Shown piece after piece: positions 15,120 through 45,933 of a stretch of 64,000 nucleotides of DNA (positions are counted from its first letter, which is position 1; each line of letters starts with the position of its first letter). This stretch comes from Streptomyces sp. HB132 (GTDB lineage: Bacteria; Actinomycetota; Actinomycetes; Streptomycetales; Streptomycetaceae). The stretch covers positions 310,001 through 374,000 of the forward strand of contig NZ_JAFBGA010000008.1 in NCBI RefSeq assembly GCF_016909575.1, read 5' to 3'. Made by a program: the position numbers and the translations under genes. The notes under the pieces are model-generated. The model was not told where the DNA came from, ran no database searches, and saw nothing but the letters and a program-made list of their open reading frames with translations.

Positions 15120-17911
15120 GTGCCCGGAGCGAGGGGACGCCCTTCGATGCCCTGCGGGGACAACTGCAGGACGCGGCAGCAGAGTTCGCCGACGGCCCGG
15201 ACGCGCTGCAGGGCATCCTCCTCGGCATGGTCGACGATGTCGACCGCGCCGTACGCGAGCCCCTGGAGATCTTCCCCGTATGCCACCACTCGCCCGCGTC
15301 AGCGGTCGCCATGGCACGGCGGCTGCGGGAGAAGCAGCCGAAGGTGGTGTATCTGGAGCTGTGCGAGGACATGGCGCCCCTGCTGTCGGAGCTCCGCAAC
15401 TGCCGGCTGCCGGTGGCCGTCCAGGCCTTCGCGAGCGAGGTCAAGGGCTTCCCGGCTGACTGGGCACCCCTGTCGGTCGTGGCCCCGATCACCGAGGCCT
15501 CCGCCGAATACCAGGCCATCTCCTACGCGTTGGACACCCCGGGCGTCGAACTGGTCCTCGTGGACCGGTCCTCCGACCACGTGTTCCAGTGGCAGGCGGG
15601 CGAGACGGATCCCGCCGGTGCGGACGACCGGCCCGCCGAGGAGGGGGCGGCGCTGCACGGCGACGCCGTCGGGGTGGAGATCGGCGACCTGCGGCCACGT
15701 TTCGCCGAACTCGAGGAGCACCTCCTGCACCACGGCCGCGTGCGGCACTGGTCGGAGTGGTGGCACCAGTACGTCGAGCTGCCCCTCGGTGACAGCGACC
15801 ACGACACCTACCGCCAGGTCATGCTCCTCATCGGCAGCCTCTTCCGCCGCCTGGCCCCGGGGGACACGGGCCGGGTCCGGGTGGACGAGGACCGTGAGCG
15901 CTACATGTGGACCCGGATGCGTGAGCACCTCGCCGCGACCGGCACCGACCCCGAGGACTGCCTCTATGTCTGCGGCGCGTTCCACGCGTCGAGCCGGGTC
16001 GAGGAGTTCGGTGTCCACGGCAGCGACACCTTCGAGATCAGCCCGCCGAGCGAGAGCACCTGGCAGTACGGCCTGATCCCGTCCAGCCACGCGGCGATCG
16101 AGGCGCAGTTCGGACTGGCAGCCGGCTCCGTGTCGATCGCCGCCACGCAGTGGTCCAAGAACATCGAGCGCACCCGGGTGCGGCCGTTCCGGCTGGCGGG
16201 CCAGGATGGCGCGAAGAAGGCGGCGAAACCGAGGAAGGCCGCCGCGGCGGCCGCCCCCGTGGCCGCGATGGCCCCCTCCGACAAGCTTTCCGGCTTCCTG
16301 CAGAGCCCACCTGCACTGGACCGGCTGGACGAGGCCGAACTCCTCGGCTGGTCCGTGGAGATCGTGCGCTCCGCCCGCCGGAACGGCTACCTCGCCTCCA
16401 CCGCCGACGCCATCGCCGTCTTCGAGACGTCGATCCTGCTGGCCGGTATGCGGGACCGGGCCAGGCCCACCCCGTACGACTTCCAGGACGCGGCGGTCAC
16501 CTGCATCGAGAAGGAGACCGTGCCCGGCAGGCGCGACGTCCGCCGCCTCGTGGAGATCCTGATGGGGGGCGACCGGATCGGCCGGGTCGGTTACGACGCG
16601 CTGCCGCCCCTGGCCCGCGACGTGCACGACCGCCTGGCCCCGCTGAATCTCAAGCTGCAGCAGCGCGGTATGCAGCGGGCCCTGCTCGACATGACGTCCC
16701 AGCCTGAACTGCGGCAGTGCTCCGACGTGCTGTGGATGCTGCGCCACCTGATGCCGCACGGCGCCGCACGGCCGATCATGGGCGAGAGGGAGCTCGGCAA
16801 GCAGTCGGTGCAGGAGTCGTGGGACCTGGCGCTGGGCACGCATCAGCGCGCGCTCATCGAGCTCGGTTACGAGGGCGTCAGCATCGAGCAGGTCCTGGAG
16901 CAGCGCCTGCGGCGCGCCGCGTACGCCCCGAACGCCACCACCGCGCAGGTCCTCGCGGCCGTCGAGGACGCCGTGCTGCATCTGCGCAGCGGCCGCCTCG
17001 CCGACGAGCTCGGCATCCGCGCCCTCGAGGTGCTGGCCACCGAGCGCAGCGTCGACGGGGCGCCGGAGGTCCTGCGCAGGGTGCGCCGGCTCCTGGCGTA
17101 CTACCGGATCAGCCGACCGGTGCTGCCGTCGTGGATCGAGTCCTTCGCCAAGACGGGGTACGCGCACTACTGCACTCTCCTGCCGACGGCCTTCACCGAC
17201 GAGGACGCGACCGTACGCCAGGTCGCCGCGATGCTGGGATTCCTCTTCAGCATGGAGAGCCTGGCCCTGTCGCTCGGCTGCGACCGGACCCAGCTGGAGC
17301 TCGCCTTCGCCCAGTCGCACCCGCAGGAGCCGTCCAGGGTGGCCCTGCTGTGGGCGGCTCAGGTACATCTCGGACAGCTGTCCTGCGGCGAGTTGCGGCA
17401 GCGGTGCGACGAACTGCTGGCCGACCCGCTGGTGGTGCCCGCCTATCCGCGCTATCTCAGCGGATTCCTGCATGCGCTGGAACCGGTCCCGCAACTCGCC
17501 GACTTCGTCGTGGAGGCGGTCTCGAAGGCCTTCGCACGGCTGCCGGACCCGGTGCTGCTGCCCTGGCTGCCGACGCTGATCACCACTCTGCGCTCGGAGG
17601 GCGCCGACCTGGCTCCGCTGCTGATCCGTGAGGCCGGACGCGTCTTCCCCGGTCGCCTGGCGGCGCTGGACGCGTGGGTCGCACCGTGGCAGGCCGCCCC
17701 GGAAGAGCCCGTCACGGCGGCTGCCGGGGGCGACACGGCCGGTCGTGCCGCACTGCTCGCCGCTCACCCGGAGACGTGCGACAGCGTGGCGGAGCTGCTG
17801 GGCTGGGAGGGCACCTGGGAGACGGAGGTGTCCGCGCCGGCGGGCGCGGTCCTCGTCGGCCGCCACCCCGATACGGCGGTGGCACTGGAGGCGCTGCTGA
17901 CGGGATCCTGA
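15116..17911 (+). CDS. DUF5682-like large protein of the MoxR-VWA cassette
   Basis: A 931-aa protein. The N-terminal ~350 residues look like the TraB/ChaN/erythromycin-esterase-like fold: FPVCHHSPASAVAMARRL (His57-His58), then KVVYLELCEDMAPLL with a conserved glutamate, and later YVCGAFHASSRVE with a histidine. This matches DUF5682 proteins, which regularly occur with MoxR and VWA genes. A Lys/Ala-rich linker (about residues 360-385) leads to a long helical C-terminal half (HLMPHGAARPIMGERELGKQ, ALEVLATERSVDGAPEVL). Catalytic activity is unproven for the family. The start overlaps the MoxR stop (ATGA), making it the last gene of the cassette. Confidence 0.75.
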   Translation: MSARSEGTPFDALRGQLQDAAAEFADGPDALQGILLGMVDDVDRAVREPLEIFPVCHHSPASAVAMARRLREKQPKVVYLELCEDMAPLLSELRNCRLPVAVQAFASEVKGFPADWAPLSVVAPITEASAEYQAISYALDTPGVELVLVDRSSDHVFQWQAGETDPAGADDRPAEEGAALHGDAVGVEIGDLRPRFAELEEHLLHHGRVRHWSEWWHQYVELPLGDSDHDTYRQVMLLIGSLFRRLAPGDTGRVRVDEDRERYMWTRMREHLAATGTDPEDCLYVCGAFHASSRVEEFGVHGSDTFEISPPSESTWQYGLIPSSHAAIEAQFGLAAGSVSIAATQWSKNIERTRVRPFRLAGQDGAKKAAKPRKAAAAAAPVAAMAPSDKLSGFLQSPPALDRLDEAELLGWSVEIVRSARRNGYLASTADAIAVFETSILLAGMRDRARPTPYDFQDAAVTCIEKETVPGRRDVRRLVEILMGGDRIGRVGYDALPPLARDVHDRLAPLNLKLQQRGMQRALLDMTSQPELRQCSDVLWMLRHLMPHGAARPIMGERELGKQSVQESWDLALGTHQRALIELGYEGVSIEQVLEQRLRRAAYAPNATTAQVLAAVEDAVLHLRSGRLADELGIRALEVLATERSVDGAPEVLRRVRRLLAYYRISRPVLPSWIESFAKTGYAHYCTLLPTAFTDEDATVRQVAAMLGFLFSMESLALSLGCDRTQLELAFAQSHPQEPSRVALLWAAQVHLGQLSCGELRQRCDELLADPLVVPAYPRYLSGFLHALEPVPQLADFVVEAVSKAFARLPDPVLLPWLPTLITTLRSEGADLAPLLIREAGRVFPGRLAALDAWVAPWQAAPEEPVTAAAGGDTAGRAALLAAHPETCDSVAELLGWEGTWETEVSAPAGAVLVGRHPDTAVALEALLTGS

Positions 17912-18353
17912 TGGCTGCTGGATGAGATGAGGGGGCACGGGCGGCTCGACGGACGGTCCGACGAAGCTCCGTGTGGCGCCCGGCGGTGCGTGCACGAGGA
18001 GGCCGATGTGCCGCTGCCGACGATGACCGTGCCCCTTCGCGAGCAGGACCGTGCCACGGCGGTCGAGCTGCGGTGGCAGCCTGCCGGGCCGATGCCTGTG
18101 CGGCGGCCCAGCAGCCCGTGTAGCCGTCAGCCAGGTTGGCCCCTCCACCGAAGCTTTTCCTGGACACGGGAACGCGGACCCGCACGGACCGGAGGAGTCA
18201 GGTCCGCACGTGGAAGCGATCGACCTGCTGATCGAGAGCGCGCGTGGCACCGGTGCTCCGGCCCTGGAACGCTGCTTGCCCTGGTCCTGGGACTGTCCGC
18301 CAGGGGCGGGAAACTCAGGTGGCCTCAGCGCACGAGCTGGGTAGAGTCGCGCA
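17912..18353 (+). other. Intergenic stretch without a supported gene
   Basis: About 440 bases between the cassette and the acetyltransferase gene. Several short frames exist on both strands, but none shows a recognisable domain, a good ribosome site or codon bias clearly unlike its shadows. I see no clear terminator. Confidence 0.5.
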
Positions 18354-18848
18354 ATGCCCGAGCTGAAGCGGTTGCACGCCGACCACGCCCCTGCGGTCCT
18401 GGCCTTCGAGCTGGCGAACCGCGCCTACTTCGCTGCCGCGGTCTCCGACCGCGGCGACGACTTCTTCGACCGGTTCACCGCCCGGTACAGCGCCTCGTTG
18501 GCCGAGCAGGAGGCCGGCGTCTGCGCCTTCTACGTGCTCGTAGCCGAGGACGGCTCGGTACTCGGCAGGTTCAACCTGTACGACCTGGAGGACGGCACGG
18601 CCAGACTCGGCTACCGGGTCGCGGAGCGGGTCGCCGGCCGCGGCGTGGCGACCGCCACCGTCCGGGAGTTGTGCCGGACGGCTACATCGACGCACGGCCT
18701 GCGCACACTGCGGGCGGCCGCCTCCCACGACAACGCCGCGTCCCGGAAGGTCCTGACCAACACCGGGTTCGCCCCGGCCGGCCCGGCCGACCCGGCCGAT
18801 CTCGGCGGCGAGCCGGGCACCTGGTACCAGCGAGACCTCCTGCTGTGA
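18354..18848 (+). CDS. GNAT-family N-acetyltransferase (RimJ/RimL-like)
   Basis: A 164-aa acetyl-CoA-dependent N-acetyltransferase. The acetyl-CoA-binding loop is seen in LGYRVAERVAGRGVATATV, followed by LRTLRAAASHDNAASRKVL and NTGFAPAG, the usual motif A/B layout. The segment ELANRAYFAAAVSDRGDDFF near the N-terminus is typical of RimJ/RimL-like members that modify protein N-termini or small amines. The substrate cannot be read from sequence. It stands alone, followed by a terminator hairpin. Confidence 0.87.
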   Translation: MPELKRLHADHAPAVLAFELANRAYFAAAVSDRGDDFFDRFTARYSASLAEQEAGVCAFYVLVAEDGSVLGRFNLYDLEDGTARLGYRVAERVAGRGVATATVRELCRTATSTHGLRTLRAAASHDNAASRKVLTNTGFAPAGPADPADLGGEPGTWYQRDLLL

Positions 18849-18878
18849 AACCCCTGCCCGCCGAAGGGAATCGTTCGA

Positions 18879-18910
18879 GGGCCCGAAGAGCCGCGAGCGG
18901 CCTTCGGACC
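18879..18910 (+). terminator. Hairpin terminator after the acetyltransferase gene
   Basis: Arms GGCCCGAAGAGCCGC (18880-18894) and GCGGCCTTCGGACC (18897-18910) pair with one bulge and one G-T pair around a two-base loop, about 30 bases past the stop codon. Confidence 0.65.
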
Positions 18911-18943
18911 TGACCGGGCCCGCCTCCTGGTCGACGCGAGTGG

Positions 18944-19506
18944 TCAGGTCCCTGTCGGTGGTGCGCTCATCGCTGCTGTCAGGAACGTGATCGCCCAGTG
19001 CCGGCCTGCCTCGCCGGCTACCGGGGACAGGCAGGCCGGGGCGTGCTGCTGGTAGACCTCGACTCGGTCCACGGCAGGCACGGCGAGGATTTCCCGCATC
19101 CGGAACCGCAACTCCACCGGGGAAAGGTCGCGCAGTGCGCGCCCGAAGGCCGCCAGGTAGCGCTCACGGACCGTGTCCTCGGCCGGACCGGTCCAGCCGC
19201 GCCCCTCCTCGGCCGGGTCGCTGAGGATCGTCAAGATGAGCCTGCATGTCCGGGCACCGCCCTCGTCACCGGCGGCATCTCGTCGAACAGCGGCCCCGCG
19301 ACTGCCTCCACCAGTTCGGTGACCGCGGGGTCCGAGGTGCCGGCGAGCAGTCGGTCGAGCCCGGCGCACTGCGCGGCGTTGATGGGCTCGATCACGCGGC
19401 GGGCGACCGCGGCCAGGAGTTCCGCCTCGGAATGTTCTACAACGCCCATGGCTTGCGGACGACAGGGGCGCGTAACCGGCGCACGGGAGCTTGGCGTGAC
19501 CTCCAC
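18944..19506 (-). pseudogene. TetR-family regulator remnant
   Basis: Only the ligand-binding part of a TetR-type repressor remains. One frame (19506-19231) gives EAELLAAVARRVIEPINAAQ and ELVEAVAGPLFDEMPPVTRA. Near 19250 the reading continues in another frame with RLILTILSDPAEEGRG and RALRDLSPVELRFRMREILA, ending at 18944. The DNA-binding helix-turn-helix expected before EAELLAAV is not visible. Loss of the 5' end plus an internal frameshift make it a pseudogene. It lies just before the mbtH/NRPS genes and may once have regulated them. Confidence 0.65.
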
Positions 19507-19938
19507 AAAGTGCGAAGGCGCGCGGGCGCACGCCGGCGGCTATCCGAAAATGTCTGGTTCATATCAAGTTCTACCAGCACCATAAGGACATGGGGTGGCT
19601 GAATTTCTTCGAACAGCTGCGGTTGGCATATTCCGCAGGCCGGCGCACTCCGTGGCGCCCACTCGAGTGCTTGTAAGTAATCAGGCGAATACGCGCCGTT
19701 CGTGGCCGCGGGTCCTCTAATGTGATTGACGTGAACGGGTGACGTCGGGTTGACCCCGGATCAGGTACAGGTATGTCGGCGGTATGGAGACGTAACGTAT
19801 CTCCGTTCCATGCGACCGGTTGACCGCGTCGCGGGGGCCGGGGCTGGGTGGTGTGCCGCGGAATGGACCGAAGCGGCGCGCCCGGACATGCCTGATGAAC
19901 GTGTCGTGGAAAGAGTGAGAACAAGTGGGGGGACGGAC
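19507..19938 (+). promoter_or_regulatory. Upstream region of the NRPS locus
   Basis: About 430 bases, more AT-rich than their surroundings, between the TetR remnant and mbtH. A candidate promoter has TTGACC at 19750 and TATGTC at 19772 (16-base spacing). A partial dyad GGAGACGTAACGTATCTCC lies at 19786-19804, just downstream, and could be an operator. No coding sequence with support was found; the frame extending mbtH upstream to 19750 lacks homologous content. Confidence 0.35.
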
Positions 19939-20157
19939 GTGACCAATCCTTTCGATGACGAGTCGGGGCGGTTCGTGGCGTTGGTGAACGACGAGGGCCA
20001 GTACTCCTTGTGGCCCGCGCATATCGACGTTCCGGGCGGCTGGCGCGCCGACGGGCCGGAAGGGTCGCGTCAGGAGTGTCTCGACGTGATCGAGGGTGCC
20101 TGGACCGATATGCGGCCCGCCGGTCTGGTGCGGGCGATGGAGGCCGACGCCGGTTAG
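19939..20157 (+). CDS. mbtH: MbtH-like NRPS accessory protein
   Basis: A 72-aa MbtH family protein, which binds adenylation domains and is needed for their solubility and activity. It begins TNPFDDESGRFVALVND and carries the diagnostic pattern NDEGQYSLWP followed by VPGGW, then the C-terminal WTDMRPAGL. GTG 19939 is preceded by a G-rich ribosome site and matches the family N-terminus; the longer open frame from 19750 is not needed. It stands 392 bases upstream of the first NRPS gene and should serve its adenylation domains. Confidence 0.95.
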   Translation: MTNPFDDESGRFVALVNDEGQYSLWPAHIDVPGGWRADGPEGSRQECLDVIEGAWTDMRPAGLVRAMEADAG

Positions 20158-20214
20158 GCCGGCGGCGGGTCGTCGAGGACGCTTCCCAGGTCGAGCGCCG
20201 GACCGGCGCTCCCG

Positions 20215-20254
20215 CCTGATCGATTTCGTTCGGGTCCGAGCGGAATCGATCAGG
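20215..20254 (+). terminator. Perfect 11-bp hairpin between mbtH and the NRPS gene
   Basis: CCTGATCGATT (20215-20225) and AATCGATCAGG (20244-20254) pair perfectly across an 18-base loop, 57 bases after the mbtH stop. There is no U-tract. It may be a terminator or attenuator separating the abundant small mbtH message from the giant NRPS message, or an operator. Confidence 0.45.
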
Positions 20255-20549
20255 TGTGCACGGTAACTGTCGTGGCTCGATCGACCTTGCTCATTCTGCT
20301 TTCCTGCGGAACTCATGAACCGTCGACGGGCTTACTCCTGGCCGCCTTTGATGTGCGAAGGCAATGCGGCTCCTGCCGAGAAGGCATGTTCCCGTACGGT
20401 GCCTGATCGCACCTGAACCCATGAGTGCCGTGAAGTTCCCCGCGCGGCTTTCGTCTGCCCCGGCACCGACGATCGGTGCACTGGTGTGGCCGGATTCACC
20501 CGGCCCTCTTCACCGTCCCCGAAATCTCTCCCCAAAGGTGTGGACCGGC
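20255..20549 (+). other. Leader region of the first NRPS gene
   Basis: Roughly 295 bases with no supported gene. The NRPS frame is open across part of it, but homology to condensation domains starts only after the ATG at 20550. AAAGGTG lies about ten bases before that ATG. No riboswitch or convincing promoter was recognised. Confidence 0.4.
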
Positions 20550-42580
<22,031 letters not shown>

Positions 42581-42610
42581 CCGACCGTGCGCGGGCGTGC
42601 GGGCGGACGG

Positions 42611-43333
42611 TCAGACAACGGCAAGGCCTCCCGGGTCCCCGGGGCCCCGGGAGGCCGTGTCCCCGGTGGACACCGCGATCGCCGTCAGCACCAGCCCCCG
42701 GGCGGCCGCCCAGCGTCCCGTGAAGCCGTCCAGTCTGCGGCCCTCCAGCTCGGGGCCGGGCACGAGCAGCCGGGCGTCGAAGGTGCCCGAGCGGGCCGTG
42801 GCATAGGCGAAGGAGATCGAAGCCTCGGTGAAGTCCAGCTCCTGCCGTGTCAGCGGGTACCACGCCTTGAACACGGCCTCCTTCGCGCTGAACAGCAGCC
42901 TGTCCGCATGGACCGCGGTGCCTTCGCCGGCCCGGGCCTGCCGGTCAATGCGGTCCCGTTCCTCGGGGAGCGACACCACGGACAGTACGTCCGGGGGCAG
43001 TTGCTCGTCGGGTTCCGCGTCGATCCCCAGGGAGACGAACTCCGCCGACGGTGCGACGACCGCGCCCCGGTAACCGACGCAGTGCGTCATGCTTCCCACG
43101 ATGCCCACGGGCCAGCGCGGCTCACCACGCCGGCCCGGCAGCAGAGGGGCGGAAGGGATCCCGAGCGTGGCCAGCGCCGCGCGGGCGCAGCGCCGGACCG
43201 TGCCGAACTCGGAACGGCGCTTCTGGACGGCACGAGCCACCAGCGCCTCCTCCTCGGGGAACAGCCCGGGATCCAGATCGTCGTCGAAGGCCTCGGCGAA
43301 CCGCACCCCGGCAGGCAGTATGTGCTCGATCAC
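42611..43333 (-). CDS. Sfp/EntD-type 4'-phosphopantetheinyl transferase
   Basis: A 240-aa transferase that installs the phosphopantetheine arm on carrier domains. It shows the EntD-like early segment (FPEEEALVARAVQKRRSEFG), WPVGIVGSMTHCVGYRGAVV, the magnesium-binding LGIDAEPDEQLP and the LLFSAKEAVFKAWYP motif. GTG 43333 has GGAG six bases upstream, and the longer open frame to 43405 is ignored. It converges on the NRPS operon, whose six carrier domains are the obvious substrates. Its last codons encode one arm of the terminator hairpin shared with the NRPS gene. Confidence 0.92.
   Translation of the reverse strand: MIEHILPAGVRFAEAFDDDLDPGLFPEEEALVARAVQKRRSEFGTVRRCARAALATLGIPSAPLLPGRRGEPRWPVGIVGSMTHCVGYRGAVVAPSAEFVSLGIDAEPDEQLPPDVLSVVSLPEERDRIDRQARAGEGTAVHADRLLFSAKEAVFKAWYPLTRQELDFTEASISFAYATARSGTFDARLLVPGPELEGRRLDGFTGRWAAARGLVLTAIAVSTGDTASRGPGDPGGLAVV
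42625..42656. terminator. Hairpin between convergent NRPS and PPTase genes
   Basis: GGCCTCCCGGG (42625-42635) and CCCGGGAGGCC (42646-42656) pair perfectly around a ten-base loop. It begins 45 bases past the NRPS stop and lies within the final codons of the PPTase gene, so it can stop both transcripts. Confidence 0.7.
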
Positions 43334-43532
43334 TCTGTCTCCAGCTGTCTCATGGCGACGATCCGTGTCCGTCCACGTCCGGCACGCGGGCACACGCGCG
43401 GTCACCGTGGTGCGATCCGGAACGTCGATCCGTGACGTGAACCAGTTGGTCCCCCCGATGTCCTGAGAAGTTACCGGACCGGCTCCGCGACACGGGGAGG
43501 GGCGCCGGACATCCGGCCACAGGAACGCTGCC

Positions 43533-43558
43533 GCCCCCGTCCGGGCCCGGACGGGGGC
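43533..43558. terminator. Perfect GC hairpin downstream of the GH43-like gene
   Basis: GCCCCCGTCCGGG (43533-43545) is followed directly by its exact inverse complement (43546-43558). It lies 22 bases past the end of the minus-strand hydrolase gene and closes that transcription unit. Confidence 0.75.
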
Positions 43559-43579
43559 CCTGGTGTCAGCCGTGCGGAC

Positions 43580-44620
43580 TCACTGCTTTGCCCGCGCCAG
43601 GGCGATCGCGCCCTGGAGCCGCTCACCGGCTTCGTAGATCATGTACGGCACGCCGTTCTCCGTGCCGAAACTCGGCGACGCCGTACGCCCGTTGTCCGGG
43701 GCACCGCTCATCGAGTCGTGGAAGACGCCCAGGTGGTCGCGGCGGGAGAAGTCCTTGCCGACCTCGGTGATCAGCACGTCGCCGCCGCTTCCCCTGTCCG
43801 TGTTGTAGACGACGTACGCGCTGCCGCCACGGGTGAGCAGGTGCGGCCCGCCGACGTTCACCGCGCCCACGTCCGAGTGCTTGACCAGCGGCTTCTGGTC
43901 GAAGGTCCAGCTGCGGCCGTCGGCCGACCAGCCCCAGGCGATGTCACGGTGGTTGGTCGTGTTGTTGAGCATGAACAGCATCACGTACCTCGCACCGCGC
44001 GAGGGCAGGTCATGACGGAACACCCGGGCGTACGACGTCTCGGTCGTGCCGGTGGGCATCATCGAGGTGGAGAGCACCACCTTGTCGTACGTGAAGTGGA
44101 TGCCGTCCTTGGAACGGGCCAGACGGGTGGTGGTGTTCTCGCCGTGGAAGTACAGCCACATCTCCTCGGCGTCCTCGTTCCACAGGACGTGCGGCGAGGA
44201 GACGTGACTGACCTTGTAGTGCGGCTGCCAGTCGTTGGCGACGACGGGATTGTCCGGGTACTCGGTGAACGGACCCTCCAGCGAGTCGCCGTACGCCAGG
44301 CAGATGCCGCCGGGCGCGTCGTGCGGCGCGTAGTAGAGGTGGAACCGTCCGAGTGCGCCGCTCACCCGGCCCACCGTGCCCCGGACACAGGGGAAGATGA
44401 TCTCGCCGGTCGGGTTGTACGCGAGGTCCGACGGCTTCAGCAGCGTCCTGACGTACGCGTAGTCGGGGAAGCCGCCGGGCGCTGCCGCGGCGGCCCCCGC
44501 CGTGCCTGCGCCGACCGCGAGGACCGTGCCGGTGGCCGCCGCACCGCGGAGGAAGACGCGGCGCGAGAGGTGAGCGGAGTGGTCGGGACCGTGCTGGGGT
44601 GTGTCGTGCGGCTCGTTCAT
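43580..44620 (-). CDS. Tat-exported GH43/GH117-like five-bladed propeller protein
   Basis: A 346-aa protein with a twin-arginine signal (SRRVFLRGAAATGTVLAVG, then an Ala-rich cleavage region near residue 47), so it is exported folded. The mature part shows repeated propeller phrases: RFHLYYAPHDAPGGICLAYG, SSPHVLWNEDAEEMWLYFHG, RLARSKDGIHFTYDKVVL and DIAWGWSADGRSWTFD. These are typical of GH43/GH32-like glycosidases and GH43-like sugar-binding propellers. Catalytic residues could not be assigned. It is the last gene of a minus-strand run with a permease, HyuA-like and FAD genes, which suggests uptake and breakdown of an extracellular compound. Confidence 0.75.
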   Translation of the reverse strand: MNEPHDTPQHGPDHSAHLSRRVFLRGAAATGTVLAVGAGTAGAAAAAPGGFPDYAYVRTLLKPSDLAYNPTGEIIFPCVRGTVGRVSGALGRFHLYYAPHDAPGGICLAYGDSLEGPFTEYPDNPVVANDWQPHYKVSHVSSPHVLWNEDAEEMWLYFHGENTTTRLARSKDGIHFTYDKVVLSTSMMPTGTTETSYARVFRHDLPSRGARYVMLFMLNNTTNHRDIAWGWSADGRSWTFDQKPLVKHSDVGAVNVGGPHLLTRGGSAYVVYNTDRGSGGDVLITEVGKDFSRRDHLGVFHDSMSGAPDNGRTASPSFGTENGVPYMIYEAGERLQGAIALARAKQ

Positions 44621-44648
44621 GTCTGTACTCCGTCCCGGAAGGTGGATG

Positions 44649-45929
44649 TCAGAGATGTGTGGCGGCGGTGACGCAGAACCCGCCGAGGGCGACCGCCCAC
44701 ACGTAGGGAAGGGTGCGCACCATGACCTGCTGCGGGCCGACGCCCGCGTACTGGGCGCTCCACACGGTCTGGGTGCTGGTCGGGTCGGACACGCCGAAGA
44801 CCTGGTTGTACGAGGCGGCGAGGCCGAGCACGGCGACGGCGGGGTAGATGCCGGCCGCGATGAGGACTCCGGCGATGCCCGCGCCGAGGCCGTACACGTT
44901 GAGGGGACCGCGGTAGAGGCACAGCGGGACCAGCGCGGTGAAGACGAGCACGAACAGCACCGGGTTCTGCGGGCTGACGGCCTTCACCAGCGGTTCCAGT
45001 GCGGCGATCGCGCCGGGCAGTTTCACCGCGGCGAGCAGGATGCCGATGGCGACGAACAGCGCGATGGGCGGCGCCGCCACCTCGAACCCGCCGTACAGGG
45101 TGCGCAGCAGACGCTTGTTCATCTCGCGCGGCCGGGTCGTGGTGACCAGGGCGTAGAGCACGCCGGCCAGCAGGGAGGGGATGATGGCGACCTCGAGACC
45201 GAGGGCCAGGACCAGCGGCACGACCGGGGTGACCAGGGCGTACCAGGGGGCGTCGCCGAGCCGCGCACGCCGCGAACCCGGCCTCTCGCCTGCCGTCCTC
45301 AGCGACCAGGCGTGCTCGACGCCCCGACGGCGGGACTCGATCAGCACGAAGGCGACGGCAGCGACCAGAGCCAGGGGGAACAGCTTCACCATGAAGCCGC
45401 GCACGGTCTCCACCGGCAGGTCCAGGGCCGTGGAGAAGAACTGCCAGATGGGCAGTTCGAACGGGACGCCCACGGCGATGCCCATCAGGATGGTGCCCGC
45501 CGCCGTCACCTTCGGGATGCCCACGGCCACCATCGCCGGGATACCGATGATGCCGGCGAGCATCGCGGCCGGTGCCGAGCCCGTCACCGTGCCGATCAGC
45601 GCGGACACCGCGAGGACGCCGAGCGCCACGACCGTCGGCCGGTCGCCGCCGAACTCCACGATCTTCCGGACGATGGTGCCGGCGATGCCGGTCTCGTCGA
45701 GGAGTTTGCCGAGCCACGATCCGAGCAGCACCGCGATCATCGTGGAGGCGAGCATCGGAGCACCCTCCTGGAGGACCGTGTCCAGGACGCTCTCCTCGCC
45801 GGCCGGCGGCGCCCCGGCGACGAACGCGATGACGACGCCCAGCAGCACGAGGGCGAAGGCGGTGGGGAGTTTACGGGTGAGCATGGCGGCGACACCGGCC
45901 GCCATGACGATCAGGATGACAACGCCCAT
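44649..45929 (-). CDS. Multi-spanning permease of the ion-transporter superfamily
   Basis: A 426-aa membrane protein with about 11-12 hydrophobic segments. It resembles citrate/gluconate-type (CitMHS/GntP-like) carriers: two related halves, re-entrant regions such as IGTVTGSAPAAMLAGIIGIP and VPLCLYRGPLNVYGLGAGIA, and a central hydrophilic loop (SRRRGVEHAWSLRTAGERPG). The substrate is probably a small carboxylate or related acid, inferred from the superfamily and from the adjacent HyuA and oxidoreductase genes. It follows the HEXXH gene by four bases and precedes the secreted hydrolase by 28, so it is part of one operon. Confidence 0.75.
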   Translation of the reverse strand: MGVVILIVMAAGVAAMLTRKLPTAFALVLLGVVIAFVAGAPPAGEESVLDTVLQEGAPMLASTMIAVLLGSWLGKLLDETGIAGTIVRKIVEFGGDRPTVVALGVLAVSALIGTVTGSAPAAMLAGIIGIPAMVAVGIPKVTAAGTILMGIAVGVPFELPIWQFFSTALDLPVETVRGFMVKLFPLALVAAVAFVLIESRRRGVEHAWSLRTAGERPGSRRARLGDAPWYALVTPVVPLVLALGLEVAIIPSLLAGVLYALVTTTRPREMNKRLLRTLYGGFEVAAPPIALFVAIGILLAAVKLPGAIAALEPLVKAVSPQNPVLFVLVFTALVPLCLYRGPLNVYGLGAGIAGVLIAAGIYPAVAVLGLAASYNQVFGVSDPTSTQTVWSAQYAGVGPQQVMVRTLPYVWAVALGGFCVTAATHL

Positions 45930-45933
45930 GGCG

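Noticed and set aside
11889..17712. Long alternative frames overlapping the MoxR/VWA cassette on both strands
   Set aside because: All are frame shadows of the five overlapping genes and lack family motifs.
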